This document shows, piece by piece, positions 31,711 through 41,016 of a stretch of 44,460 nt of DNA (within the stretch, counting starts at the first letter, position 1; each line of letters starts with the position of its first letter). The notes below the pieces were generated by a model. The model saw only the letters and a list, made by a program, of their open reading frames with translations, was not told the origin of the DNA and ran no database searches. Location of the stretch: contig UQPP01000014.1 of NCBI GenBank assembly GCA_900543025.1, positions 1-44,460 of the forward strand, given 5' to 3'. Source of the DNA: an uncultured Collinsella sp. (GTDB lineage Bacteria; Actinomycetota; Coriobacteriia; Coriobacteriales; Coriobacteriaceae). The position numbers and the translations under genes are program-made.

Positions 31711-32983
31711 GAACCTCCCTGCGTGCATGGACCAAGCCGGAATCATCGACTCCGATGATAGCAACATCAAGCAGGCACGGGGCTGTGAGTCCACAGGTAT
31801 CGTCAAGACGGGCATGATGGAACGAACCGAGCGTCAGGTTGTCGCCGTACTCGAGCACGGCACGCTCGACGGTGCCCACGCGGCGGCGAGCGTCGGCAAT
31901 GGCAAGCTCCTGCGCCGCGGCTCGCATACGACGGCTGCGCTCGGCCATAACCTCGGGCGGCACCTGGTCGGGCATATCGGCAGCAAGGGTACCGGGACGC
32001 TTGCTATAGCGAAACACGTGCATGCGCGAAAAGCCCACGCGACGGCACAGCGCCAGCGACTCCTCAAACTCCTCGTCCGTCTCGCCGGGAAAACCGACGA
32101 TGACGTCGCACGAAAGAGACGCCTGGGGCAAGTTGGCGCGAATCATGCGCACCGTCTCCTCGAAGTCCTCGGCGCTATAGGGACGGCCCATGCGATGCAG
32201 TGTCCTTGTGCAGCCGGACTGCACGGGCAGGTGCAAAAACGGAGCGATGCGCTGCGGATAGCGCGCCATGACCTTAAGCAGGGACTCGGAGATATCCATG
32301 GGCTCGACCGAGGAAATGCGCACATGCGGAATGGACGTGCGCTCCATGATCGCCTCGAGAAGCTCATCAATCTCGACGTGTTCGTCAGTCGCGCTCTTGC
32401 CATCGTAGGCGCCAAGGTTCACACCCGTCAGCACCACCTCGGGCACGCCGGCCACCTGAGCCTCGCGAACCTGCTCGAGCACGGACTCGACCGGCACGGA
32501 GCGCTCGGGACCGCGAGCCTTCCACACAATGCAATAGGTGCAACGATGGTTGCAGCCGTCCTGGATCTTCACGCCCAGACGCGAGCGACCGAGCGCGTCG
32601 ACAACCTCGCCGTCGCTGCAGGCGGGAACGTCATCGGACTCAACGCCCAGCACCTCGCAGACGCGTTCGGCAACATCGATCTTGGACGGCTCGGCGATCA
32701 CGCGGTCCGAAAGCTCCAACAGCTCCTCGGGGTGCAGATTGACCACGCATCCGGTCACGACCACATAGGGCTCGTTTGGATAGGCCAGCGCATGGCGAAC
32801 CGCCTTACGGGTCTTGGCCTCGGCCTCGCCCGTAACAGCACAGGTATTAATGACGATCAGCTCAGCATCCTGAGGCTCCACCATCGCAAAGCCCAGGCGC
32901 ATTAGATCGGCAGTGATACGGTCGGACTCAACCCGGTTGACACGGCAGCCGAGGTTGACGACAGAGATATGAGGTGCGAGCAC
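31691..32983 (-). CDS. mtaB: tRNA t6A37 methylthiotransferase MtaB
   Basis: MtaB (430 aa) is a radical-SAM enzyme that converts t6A37 to ms2t6A37. The N-terminal signature VVNLGCRVNRVESD and the NTCAVTGEAEAKTR segment are those of MtaB (YqeV) rather than MiaB or RimO. CNHRCTYC near residues 144-151 binds the radical-SAM cluster. The start is GTG 32983 with GGAG 5 bases upstream, 9 bases after the dnaJ stop. With miaB and rimO it completes the set of three methylthiotransferase subfamilies in this window. Confidence 0.94.
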   Translation of the reverse strand: MLAPHISVVNLGCRVNRVESDRITADLMRLGFAMVEPQDAELIVINTCAVTGEAEAKTRKAVRHALAYPNEPYVVVTGCVVNLHPEELLELSDRVIAEPSKIDVAERVCEVLGVESDDVPACSDGEVVDALGRSRLGVKIQDGCNHRCTYCIVWKARGPERSVPVESVLEQVREAQVAGVPEVVLTGVNLGAYDGKSATDEHVEIDELLEAIMERTSIPHVRISSVEPMDISESLLKVMARYPQRIAPFLHLPVQSGCTRTLHRMGRPYSAEDFEETVRMIRANLPQASLSCDVIVGFPGETDEEFEESLALCRRVGFSRMHVFRYSKRPGTLAADMPDQVPPEVMAERSRRMRAAAQELAIADARRRVGTVERAVLEYGDNLTLGSFHHARLDDTCGLTAPCLLDVAIIGVDDSGLVHARREVHGSLED

Positions 32984-32992
32984 GCGGGCTCC

Positions 32993-34141
32993 TTAATCGA
33001 GGATGTCGTCGAGGGCACTCTTAATGCGATCGGTCACCGACTTCTTACCGGATGCAACGTCATCGCCCATCTCGTCGGCAAAGGCACGAAGCAGCTCGCG
33101 CTGCTTGTTGGAGAGATTGGTGGGGACGAGCACGCGCAGCTGAACGATCAGACGGCCACGCGAGCCGCCGCCGCCGATACGGGGCATGCCGTAGTTGCCA
33201 ACGCTCACGGTGTCGCCGTACTGTGTGCCGGCGGGGACGCACAGCTTGACGACCTCATCGGGCATAATGCCCTCGACCTCGATCTCGCAGCCGAGCGCTG
33301 CCTGCGCAATCGAGATATCGCTCACGAGGTACAGGTCATCACCGTTGCGCTTAAAACGCTCGTGGTCGGCGACGCGCACGTTGACGATCAGGTCGCCCGA
33401 CGGCTCGCCGCGAAGGCCGGCCTCGCCAAAGCCACTCACGCGCAGCTGGCGACCGGTCGATACACCGGCGGGAATATCGATGTCAATCTTTTCGTGAGAA
33501 GGCGTGCGGCCCTGGCCATCACAGGTCTCGCAGGGATGGTCGATGACCGTGCCTTCGCCGTGGCAGTCGGGACAGGGCGAAGAGGACTGAACCTGGCCCA
33601 GGAACGAGCGCTGGACCGTCGTGACATAGCCCGTGCCGTGGCAGCGGCTGCACTGCTTTTCCTGTGCGCCCTCGGCCCTACCGGTGCCGTTGCAATCCTC
33701 GCAGGGAGCAAGGCGGTCATAGCTGATCGTCTTTTTGCACCCGAGTGCCGCCTCCTCAAGGGTCACCGAAAGGGAGATGGCCATATCGCGGCCGCGACGA
33801 CGCTCACGGCGATTTCGGGCGCCACCGCCGGCACCGCCGCCAAAGAACGACGAGAAAAGGTCGTCCATGCCCATGCCGCCAAAGATATCGTTAATGTCGA
33901 CGTAGCCCGAACCACCAGGGCCGTCGGCAGTGCCGTAACGGTCGTAGTTAGCACGCTTCTGCTCGTCGGAAAGAACGGAATATGCCTCGTTGAGCTCTTT
34001 GAACTTGGCCTCGGCCTCGGGGTCGTCCGAAACGTCCGGGTGTACGGTACGGGCCTTCTTTAGAAACGCGCGCTTAATCGTCCGCGCGTCGGCATCCTTG
34101 TCGACGCCAAGTACCTCGTAGTAATCCCTATTTTCCGACAC
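32993..34141 (-). CDS. dnaJ: Chaperone DnaJ, canonical
   Basis: DnaJ (382 aa) is the co-chaperone that delivers substrates to DnaK and stimulates its ATPase. The J domain has the HPD motif (TVHPDVS), followed by a Gly/Phe-rich stretch (GGMGMDDLFSSFFGGGAGGGARN), four CxxCxGxG zinc repeats (CEDCNGTG, CSRCHGTG, CPDCHGEG, CETCDGQG) and two C-terminal substrate domains. The start is GTG 34141 with AAGGAT upstream; a longer open frame to 34207 has no matching N-terminus. It follows a second J-domain gene by 81 bases. Confidence 0.93.
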   Translation of the reverse strand: MSENRDYYEVLGVDKDADARTIKRAFLKKARTVHPDVSDDPEAEAKFKELNEAYSVLSDEQKRANYDRYGTADGPGGSGYVDINDIFGGMGMDDLFSSFFGGGAGGGARNRRERRRGRDMAISLSVTLEEAALGCKKTISYDRLAPCEDCNGTGRAEGAQEKQCSRCHGTGYVTTVQRSFLGQVQSSSPCPDCHGEGTVIDHPCETCDGQGRTPSHEKIDIDIPAGVSTGRQLRVSGFGEAGLRGEPSGDLIVNVRVADHERFKRNGDDLYLVSDISIAQAALGCEIEVEGIMPDEVVKLCVPAGTQYGDTVSVGNYGMPRIGGGGSRGRLIVQLRVLVPTNLSNKQRELLRAFADEMGDDVASGKKSVTDRIKSALDDILD

Positions 34142-34222
34142 GACCGAATCCTTCCGACTTTCATTATTGTCACAGTGCGTCCTATACCCAAGCTGGGCCG
34201 GCCGCAAACAGAGGGCTAGATG

Positions 34223-35326
34223 TTATTGCATTCCGTAAGGCGAAAGCATGGCACGCTGCGAGCAGCTCGCAAACCAAACCGACACGAGCGCAAACATAAA
34301 TCCGTTGGCGAAACCATTGGCAAACTGCATCGCGCCGCGCTTCCACCACAGCAGGCTGCGGTGAAGCACGCCGTCCGAGAGCACCATGAACAAGCCCATG
34401 GCAAACGGAATAAAGCACATCACGGCAAAGGCCGAGAACACGCCCGAGATGGCCGACAGCACCAAAAACGGCGCCACGATGCCCATCAGGTAAAAACCGG
34501 TACGAGCCTTGCCTTCCAGGCGCTCGGAATCAACATGGGCGCGACCGACCAGATCGCCACCCGAGGCACCGTTGGTGCCAGCGTGACCCATACCGCTAAT
34601 GCGGACCTCGTCGCCATCGTGTGTGCCGGCGGGAAACTCAATCGTCTGCTCGGAGGTCACACGGGTTCGCCCGCTGCCGCCGCAATCGGGACAGGGGTCG
34701 GCGACGACCTTACCGGAACCGCCGCACTCGGGGCAGACCGACTGGAACGTGCCGGCGCCGAACAGGAAGGACAGGTCGACATCGATGTGGCCGCGACCGC
34801 CGCAGCTCGGACAGGTATGTGCATGCTCGGACGAGACAGAACCCGAGCCTCCGCAGTGGCCACAGGTATCGAAGCGCGTATAGCGAACGGTCTTCCGGGC
34901 ACCGCCCTTGGCCTCCTTGGCGTCGAGCTTGATATCGACGACCACGTTGGCGCCGTTCTCGGGATTATAGGCAGCCTGCCCGCGACGCGGCTGGCCCCAG
35001 GCGCCACCAAAGGGAAAGCCGCCCTCAAAGGGATTGCCATAGCCCGCGCTACCGGCGTAGCCGCCGCCATAGGGAGAAGCCGTAGGAGCGCCGGCGAAGG
35101 GATTGCCCGAGCGCATGGCGTCGTAGCGCGCACGCTTCTGCTCGTCCGAAAGCACGGCATAGGCCTCGGAAACCTCTTTGAACTTTTCCTCGGCATCCGG
35201 TTCTTTGTTGACGTCCGGATGGAGCTTACGGGCCTTTTGCTGGAAGGCCTTCTGTATATCACGCGAGGTGGCGTCCTTGGAGACACCCAAAATCTCGTAG
35301 TAATCTTTTTCGTTCATCGTCGCCAT
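34223..35326 (-). CDS. DnaJ-like protein with zinc finger and C-terminal membrane segments
   Basis: The product (367 aa) begins with a normal J domain (DYYEILGV ... LHPDVN, HPD present), a Gly/Phe/Tyr-rich linker, the first substrate-binding domain and four zinc repeats (CGHCGGSG, CPSCGGRG, CPECGGSG, CPDCGGSG). After GDLVGRAHVDSERLEGKA the second C-terminal domain and dimerisation tail of DnaJ are replaced by about 100 residues with probably three transmembrane helices (GFYLMGIVAPFLVLSAISGV, AFAVMCFIPFAMGLFMVL, FANGFMFALVSVWFASC). It should be membrane-bound with the J domain inside the cell. The start is ATG 35326, with GGAGG 9 bases upstream. Confidence 0.85.
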   Translation of the reverse strand: MATMNEKDYYEILGVSKDATSRDIQKAFQQKARKLHPDVNKEPDAEEKFKEVSEAYAVLSDEQKRARYDAMRSGNPFAGAPTASPYGGGYAGSAGYGNPFEGGFPFGGAWGQPRRGQAAYNPENGANVVVDIKLDAKEAKGGARKTVRYTRFDTCGHCGGSGSVSSEHAHTCPSCGGRGHIDVDLSFLFGAGTFQSVCPECGGSGKVVADPCPDCGGSGRTRVTSEQTIEFPAGTHDGDEVRISGMGHAGTNGASGGDLVGRAHVDSERLEGKARTGFYLMGIVAPFLVLSAISGVFSAFAVMCFIPFAMGLFMVLSDGVLHRSLLWWKRGAMQFANGFANGFMFALVSVWFASCSQRAMLSPYGMQ

Positions 35327-35384
35327 GCGCGGCAACCTCCTGCTCACAGCAGCGTATATATTGCGGTCATTCTACCCGAGCGGC

Positions 35385-36617
35385 CTAGGCTAGACCCCAA
35401 AACAGCTCGAACAGCACATTTCCATCGAGCCAGCCCAAGTGGGTGGGCGCTAAGTGGGCGCGGGCACGACCTGCGATAACGTCTTTCGAGGTGACGCGCC
35501 CCGTATGCCCCTCGATATCATCGGGTACCCAGATGGCAAGGCCCAACTCGAGCGCACGGTCACAGGCCGCCGCCAACTCGTCTGCAGCGATCACGCTTGC
35601 CGAGCGAGCCAACAGATCGGGCCCAATGCCACGCGTCATGCGGCAGGCGAGCATCAAATCCTCGGCCGTGGCCTCGCGCTGCGACAGATACTCGGCATCA
35701 AACGTCGTCGCGGCATCGTCGCGTTGAACCAGACGCACGCGATACGCATCGCCGCGAGCGGGCACGTCGGGAAACAGCCCGGCCAAGCGATCGAAATCCT
35801 CGGCGTCGAGCATACCGGCGGCAGAGCGACCCAAACCCAGATAGCCCCGTCCGGTCCAATAGGCAATGTTGTGGGCGCACGCATGTCCGTCGAGCGCGTA
35901 GCTTGCCACCTCATACGGGTGATAGCCGGCCGCACCCAGGCACTCACGCGCCGCGTCCATGCACGCAGCCTGAAAATCCTCGTCGGGTTCGAGCGACTCG
36001 TCGTGACACGCCATGCGGTAGAGCGGCGTGCCTTCCTCGAGCGTGAGCGGGTACACCGACACATGATGCGGCGCCGCCGCCAGCACGCCATCGAGCGTGC
36101 GTTTCCAACTCGCTGCGGTCTGCCCGGGAAGACCGCACATAAGGTCGCACGACACGTCAAACCCAGCGTCCTTGACCGTCGCGATGGCAGCGAGTGCCCG
36201 ATCGGCATCGTGAATGCGGCCAATCGCAGCAAGCTCGGCGTTGTCGAGGGTTTGGACTCCCAGAGAAATGCGCGTGACGCCCACCCCGGCAAGCGCCGCG
36301 GCAAGCTGCGAAGTCAGCGACTCGGGATTGGCCTCGCAGGTAAACTCAACGGGCTTGCACCACGCAGAGATACGCCGGGCAAGTTCTACCAGACGCTCAC
36401 CTGCCAGCGACGGCGTGCCGCCGCCTACATAGACGGTGCAGACTTGCGCAAGCGCCCCGGCGTCGCCAAAGGCATCGAGGCGCGCATGCAACTGCTCAAA
36501 ATAGGCATCGAGCGCAGCGCTCAGGTCGCACGGAGCAAAACTACGCGAGTCAAAGTCGCAGTACCGGCACTTTTGGGCGCAAAACGGCACATGCACGTAC
36601 AGCGCGGTAACGGCCAC
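35385..36617 (-). CDS. hemW: Radical-SAM haem chaperone HemW-like protein
   Basis: The product (410 aa) has the HemW N-terminus LYVHVPFCAQKCRYCDF, with the radical-SAM cysteines C13, C17 and C20 and the fourth cysteine of the CxxxCxxC-x-C type replaced by the usual following DF. VYVGGGTPSLAG and RISLGVQTLDNAELAAIGR are also typical. HemW inserts haem into target proteins; it is often misnamed coproporphyrinogen oxidase. The start is GTG 36617 with GGAGG 7 bases upstream, two bases after the dusB stop. The lepA-hemW linkage is common in Gram-positives. Confidence 0.9.
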   Translation of the reverse strand: MAVTALYVHVPFCAQKCRYCDFDSRSFAPCDLSAALDAYFEQLHARLDAFGDAGALAQVCTVYVGGGTPSLAGERLVELARRISAWCKPVEFTCEANPESLTSQLAAALAGVGVTRISLGVQTLDNAELAAIGRIHDADRALAAIATVKDAGFDVSCDLMCGLPGQTAASWKRTLDGVLAAAPHHVSVYPLTLEEGTPLYRMACHDESLEPDEDFQAACMDAARECLGAAGYHPYEVASYALDGHACAHNIAYWTGRGYLGLGRSAAGMLDAEDFDRLAGLFPDVPARGDAYRVRLVQRDDAATTFDAEYLSQREATAEDLMLACRMTRGIGPDLLARSASVIAADELAAACDRALELGLAIWVPDDIEGHTGRVTSKDVIAGRARAHLAPTHLGWLDGNVLFELFWGLA

Positions 36618-36619
36618 CG

Positions 36620-37663
36620 TTAGGCCTCCAGCGGATGAGAAGGCACCGACTCGCCAGCGGCAAGTGCGGCCTCGCAGGCCACCACATCGCGCTCGATATC
36701 ATCGACCAATGCCATGAACTCCTCGTATGTGGAGCAGTGCACCACCTGGGCGCGCCAGGCGGCAGCATGGGGCATGCCCTTTAGATACCAGCTTGCGTAC
36801 GTACGGGCACGTGACATGAGCGGCAACAACTCGTGCGTGAGCGTCAGATGCTCGCGCAGGGCATCCAGTCGCTCGACCGAGCTACGCACCGGCACCGGCG
36901 CGCCATCGAGCGCAAGGGCGCGGGCATCGCCGAACACCCAGGGGTTGCCATAGATACCGCGCGCGATGAACACGGCGCTGGCGCCGGAGCTGTGCAGACG
37001 CTCCGCAGCATCCTCGGCCGAGAAAACGTCGCCCGAACCGATCACGGGAATCTCGACGGCATCTGCGACCTCATCGACGACCGACCAATCGGCCTGGCCC
37101 GTATAGAGCTGCGTGGCACAGCGGCCGTGCACCGCCACCGCAGCTGCTCCTGCTCCCTCGAGCATCTGGGCAAACGTCGCGGCATTGCGGTCTTCGGCGT
37201 AAAAGCCCTTGCGGATTTTTACGGTCACGGGCACGTGCGCCGCGCCCACCGCTGCCTCGACGATCTTCTCTGCCAGCTCGGGCGTGCGCATAAGCGCCGA
37301 ACCCTCGCCCTTGGTGACGACCTTGCGAGCCGGGCAGGCCATGTTGATATCAATCAACGACAGGCGATCGCCCACACGTTCCTCGACGGCAGCGACAGCA
37401 CTCGCAAACTGATCGGGTTTGGAGCCAAAGAGCTGCACGCAGATTTGTTGCTCTTCGTCGGCCGGCAGCACCAGGCGCCAGGTCTTGTTGCTGGCATAGG
37501 CAAGGCCCGCCACGCTCACCATTTCGCTGTAGGCAAGATGGGCACCGCGGCGGCGGCACATGATGCGGTAGGCAGGGTCGGTCACGCCGGCCATGGGAGC
37601 CATAAGGAACGGCTGCTCGGCATAGGCACCCAGCAGCCGCGTACTGTATTCAGAAAGCGCCAT
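36620..37663 (-). CDS. dusB: tRNA-dihydrouridine synthase
   Basis: The product (347 aa) is an FMN-dependent enzyme that reduces uridine to dihydrouridine in tRNA. Visible are the N-terminal FLMAPMAGVTDPAYR, INMACPARKVVTKGEGSALM with the catalytic Cys in CPARKV, VKIRKGF, and IGSGDVFSAEDA for FMN phosphate binding. The DusB subfamily is a reasonable guess for a single-copy bacterial gene. It starts 4 bases after the lepA stop and ends 2 bases before hemW, so the three form an operon. Confidence 0.92.
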   Translation of the reverse strand: MALSEYSTRLLGAYAEQPFLMAPMAGVTDPAYRIMCRRRGAHLAYSEMVSVAGLAYASNKTWRLVLPADEEQQICVQLFGSKPDQFASAVAAVEERVGDRLSLIDINMACPARKVVTKGEGSALMRTPELAEKIVEAAVGAAHVPVTVKIRKGFYAEDRNAATFAQMLEGAGAAAVAVHGRCATQLYTGQADWSVVDEVADAVEIPVIGSGDVFSAEDAAERLHSSGASAVFIARGIYGNPWVFGDARALALDGAPVPVRSSVERLDALREHLTLTHELLPLMSRARTYASWYLKGMPHAAAWRAQVVHCSTYEEFMALVDDIERDVVACEAALAAGESVPSHPLEA

Positions 37664-37667
37664 GGGC

Positions 37668-39479
37668 CTACTCGTCCACTTTGAGGATCGCCATAAAGGC
37701 CTCCTGCGGGACCTCGACCGAACCGATGGCCTTCATGCGCTTCTTGCCCTCTTTCTGCTTCTCGAGCAGCTTGCGCTTACGCGAGATATCGCCACCATAG
37801 CACTTGGCCAAAACGTCCTTGCGGCGCGCCTTGACGGTGGAGCGGGCGATAATCTTGTTACCGATGGCACCCTGAATAGGCACCTCGAACAGCTGACGCG
37901 GGATGATCTCCTTAAGCTTGTCGCACAGACCACGGGCCAGGCCATAGGCCTTGTCCTTATGGACGATAAACGACAACGCGTCCACCTCGTCGCCCGAAAG
38001 CAGGATATCGAGCTTGACGAGCTCGGAGGGACGGTACTCGTTGAACTCGTAGTCGAGCGAAGCATAGCCCTTGGTACGGCTCTTGAGCTGATCGAAGAAG
38101 TCCAGGATGAGCTCGGCGAGCGGCATGTCGAAGCGCATCTCGACCGATTTGCTCGTCAGGTGGATCATGTCGGTCGTAACGCCGCGATGCTCGATAGCGA
38201 GCTGCATGACGGCGCCCGTATACTCGGGCGGGCAGATAATTTTGGCCTTGAGGTAGGGCTCCTCAATGCGCTCGATGCGCGTAGCCTCGGGCAGATCCTG
38301 CGGGCTGCGGACATCAATCATCTCGCCGTCGGTCTTGTAGACGTGATAGTCCACCGAAGGGCTCGTGGCAATGAGGTCAAGGTTAAACTCGCGCTCCAGG
38401 CGCTCCTTGACGACCTCCATATGCAGCAGGCCCAAGAAGCCCACGCGGAAACCAAAGCCGAGCGCCACCGACGTCTCAGGCTCCCACACCAACGACGGAT
38501 CGTTGACATGCAACTTATCGAGAGCGTCACGCAGGTTCTCGTAGTCCTTGTTGTCGATGGGGAACAGGCCTGTGTAAACCATAGGCTTGGCCTCGCGGTA
38601 GCCCGGCAGCGGCTCGGGGCAGGGGTTCGAAGCCCAGGTAAGGGTGTCGCCCACGCGAACGGCCTCGGGGTCCTTCAAGCCCGTGACCACATAGCCCACC
38701 TCGCCAACAGTCAGCGCATCGACCGGGGTCTCGGCGGGACGCTTGACGCCCACGCCATCGACCAAAAAGTCGCCCTTGGCCTGCATCATGCGCAGGGTAT
38801 CGCCCTTCTTGATGGAGCCGTCAAAGACGCGCACCGTGGCGACGACGCCGCGGTACTCATCGAAATACGAATCCAAGATGAGCGCCTTGAGCGGCGCGTT
38901 CGCATCGCCCTTGGGCGGCGAGATCAAAAAGACAATGGACTCCAGCAGGTCGTGAATGCCCTCGCCGGTCTTGCCCGATACGCATACGGCATCGTCGGCA
39001 GGGATCGCCAGGTCGTCCTCGATCTCGGTCTTAACCTCGTCGGGGTGTGCCGACGGCAGGTCGATCTTGTTGATGGCGGGCACGATATCCAGGTTGGCGT
39101 TCATGGCGAGCGTCGCGTTGGAGACGGTCTGCGCCTCGACGCCCTGCGTGGCGTCGACGACGAGCACCGCGCCCTCGCAGGCGGCCAGCGAACGCGAGAC
39201 CTCGTAGGTAAAGTCCACGTGGCCCGGCGTATCGATCAGGTTGAACTGATACGTCTCGCCATCGTCGGCGTCATAGGAAACGCGAACGGCATTGGACTTG
39301 ATTGTGATGCCGCGCTCGCGCTCGATATCCATGGTGTCGAGCAGCTGAGACTCCATGTCGCGCTCGTCGACGGTATGGGTGAGCTCGAGGATGCGATCAC
39401 TGATCGTGGACTTGCCATGGTCGATGTGCGCAACGATCGAAAAGTTGCGGATGTGGGAAATGTCAATTGAAGTATTCAT
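37668..39479 (-). CDS. lepA: Elongation factor 4 (LepA)
   Basis: LepA (603 aa) is a ribosomal GTPase linked to 30S assembly and translation under stress. The G domain has AHIDHGKST (17-25), DTPGHVDF and NKIDLP; domains II, III and V follow, and the LepA-specific C-terminus is present (RKRKLLEKQKEGKKRMKAIGSVEVPQEAFMAILK). The start is ATG 39479; the ribosome site is weak (GGGTAAGAT). It lies after the rpsT terminator, so it has its own promoter. Confidence 0.97.
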   Translation of the reverse strand: MNTSIDISHIRNFSIVAHIDHGKSTISDRILELTHTVDERDMESQLLDTMDIERERGITIKSNAVRVSYDADDGETYQFNLIDTPGHVDFTYEVSRSLAACEGAVLVVDATQGVEAQTVSNATLAMNANLDIVPAINKIDLPSAHPDEVKTEIEDDLAIPADDAVCVSGKTGEGIHDLLESIVFLISPPKGDANAPLKALILDSYFDEYRGVVATVRVFDGSIKKGDTLRMMQAKGDFLVDGVGVKRPAETPVDALTVGEVGYVVTGLKDPEAVRVGDTLTWASNPCPEPLPGYREAKPMVYTGLFPIDNKDYENLRDALDKLHVNDPSLVWEPETSVALGFGFRVGFLGLLHMEVVKERLEREFNLDLIATSPSVDYHVYKTDGEMIDVRSPQDLPEATRIERIEEPYLKAKIICPPEYTGAVMQLAIEHRGVTTDMIHLTSKSVEMRFDMPLAELILDFFDQLKSRTKGYASLDYEFNEYRPSELVKLDILLSGDEVDALSFIVHKDKAYGLARGLCDKLKEIIPRQLFEVPIQGAIGNKIIARSTVKARRKDVLAKCYGGDISRKRKLLEKQKEGKKRMKAIGSVEVPQEAFMAILKVDE

Positions 39480-39507
39480 GCGGACTATCTTACCCGAGCG
39501 ATACAAA

Positions 39508-39541
39508 AAATGGAGCCTGTTCCATAAAACAGGCTCCATTT
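39508..39541 (-). terminator. Terminator of rpsT
   Basis: A perfect 14-bp stem (39508-39521 with 39528-39541) has a 6-base loop. On the minus strand it is followed by a run of T ending in TTTTTTGT. It lies 34 bases past the rpsT stop. Confidence 0.92.
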
Positions 39542-39575
39542 ATGCGCGTAATCTGTGTGGTGTGAAATTTACAAC

Positions 39576-39842
39576 TTAGGCGTTGATGCTGTTCACGAGC
39601 TTGGCAAGACCGGACTTGCGGTTGGAAGCCTGGTTCTTGTGGATAACATGCTTGGCAGCAGCCATGTCGAGACGCTTGGTGACGGTCTTGAGGGCAGCCT
39701 GGGCCTTCTCGGCGTCGCCCTCGGCGACGGCGGACTGGACGTGCTTGGTCAGCGTCTTGAGCTCGGACTTGACAGCCTTGTTACGCATGCGAGCTGCCTC
39801 ATTGGTGCGGATACGCTTCTTCTGAGACTTGATGTTTGCCAC
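39576..39842 (-). CDS. rpsT: 30S ribosomal protein S20
   Basis: S20 (88 aa) binds the 5' domain of 16S rRNA early in 30S assembly. The sequence is typical: ANIKSQKKRIRTNEAARMRNKAVKSELKT and KRLDMAAAKHVIHKNQASNRKSGLAK. The start is GTG 39842 with AAGGAA about 9 bases upstream; the open frame continues to 39911 without belonging to S20. A non-ATG start is common in rpsT. It has its own terminator and lies 133 bases after holA. Confidence 0.96.
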   Translation of the reverse strand: MANIKSQKKRIRTNEAARMRNKAVKSELKTLTKHVQSAVAEGDAEKAQAALKTVTKRLDMAAAKHVIHKNQASNRKSGLAKLVNSINA

Positions 39843-39975
39843 TTCTGGAGTTCCTTTCGAGTTCCTTGCAAAAAATGTATGACACCTCTGAGACACGGTG
39901 AGGTCATGCAAGCGCCTACTATAGCACGCTCCCCCTCAAAGGGATAGAACGAATTTGTCAAATAGGCAGGTATCA

Positions 39976-40938
39976 TCACGATTTTCTCAAGATGTTCGTA
40001 ATCCAGAGCAAAAGCGCGGTCTGGGAATCGGCCGAACCCTTCAGTGCGAGCTCCACATCGACCGCGCCCTCAAGCGCAGCGACAAGCTCCGCCATCGAAA
40101 AGCGGCGTGCCCAGGTCAGATGATTTTTGACCTGCCAGGACTGAAGCTTGAGCGTCGCGGCGAGCTCACGCCCCTGCCCGCGAGAGTCGAGCGCCTTGGC
40201 GACGATCAGCTCACGGATGCGACCACATAGCAGCGTGTAGGTCCACACGTAGCTCTTGGAGGGCAGAAGCTTAAAGAGCTCGAGCGAACGCCGCACATCG
40301 CGAGCCGAGACGGCGTTGAGGAAGTCCCAGGGCTGGACTTCGGCCGTACGCACGATCCAACGCTCCACGTCGGCAAGTTCAATCTGGGGTGCCTCGACCA
40401 TCTGGGCGAGCTTTGCCAAGTCGTTATCGAGCATGCGGGTGTTCTCGCCCGAGCGGGAAACGAGCTCCTCGGCAGCCGCCGTCGAAATGGACTTTCCGTG
40501 CTGCGTCGCCATCTGCTGCACGCGGCGCGGGAGCTCCCAGCGCTTGGTACCCGAACAGTCGATCACGGCCTTCTTGTCAATCTTGGCGATTGCCTTGTAC
40601 AGGCGTGTGTTCTTGGCAAGCGAATCGGCGATTATGAGGCAAACCGTCGTGGGGCTGGGACTCGCCAGATACTCGACAAGCGGCTCAGAGATCGCTTTGG
40701 CAAGTTTTGAGCAGCCGTCAAGGATTACCAGGCGAAACTCGCTGCCCATGGGAAAGGTGTTGAGCGATCCGATAATCGACTCGATATCGGGGTCTTTGGT
40801 CATATCGCGCTCGTCGAGGTTGAACTCGACCATGCCCGTCTTTTCCAGACGCGCCTTCATACGCGAGACGGCGTGGTCGCGTTTGACTCCGTCGGTACCG
40901 ACGATCAGATATGCCGGCAGCAGACCGGTTTCGGACAT
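39976..40938 (-). CDS. holA: DNA polymerase III subunit delta
   Basis: The product (320 aa) is the clamp-loader wrench subunit that opens the beta clamp. It begins LLPAYLIVGTDGVKRDHAVSRMKARLE, then shows LVILDGCSKLAKAISEPLVEYLASPSPTTVCLIIADSL and a C-terminal collar domain ending LKGSADSQTALLLWITNIL. The start is ATG 40938 with GAGGGGAG upstream. The comEA-comEC-holA-rpsT order is conserved in many Firmicutes and Actinobacteria. Confidence 0.9.
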   Translation of the reverse strand: MSETGLLPAYLIVGTDGVKRDHAVSRMKARLEKTGMVEFNLDERDMTKDPDIESIIGSLNTFPMGSEFRLVILDGCSKLAKAISEPLVEYLASPSPTTVCLIIADSLAKNTRLYKAIAKIDKKAVIDCSGTKRWELPRRVQQMATQHGKSISTAAAEELVSRSGENTRMLDNDLAKLAQMVEAPQIELADVERWIVRTAEVQPWDFLNAVSARDVRRSLELFKLLPSKSYVWTYTLLCGRIRELIVAKALDSRGQGRELAATLKLQSWQVKNHLTWARRFSMAELVAALEGAVDVELALKGSADSQTALLLWITNILRKS

Positions 40939-41016
40939 TGCGCTCCCCTCTCGCACACACTCGAATTCGTACCGTGCCATTTTAGCCCAGGGGTCCACCG
41001 CGCGCCAACGATGTCA

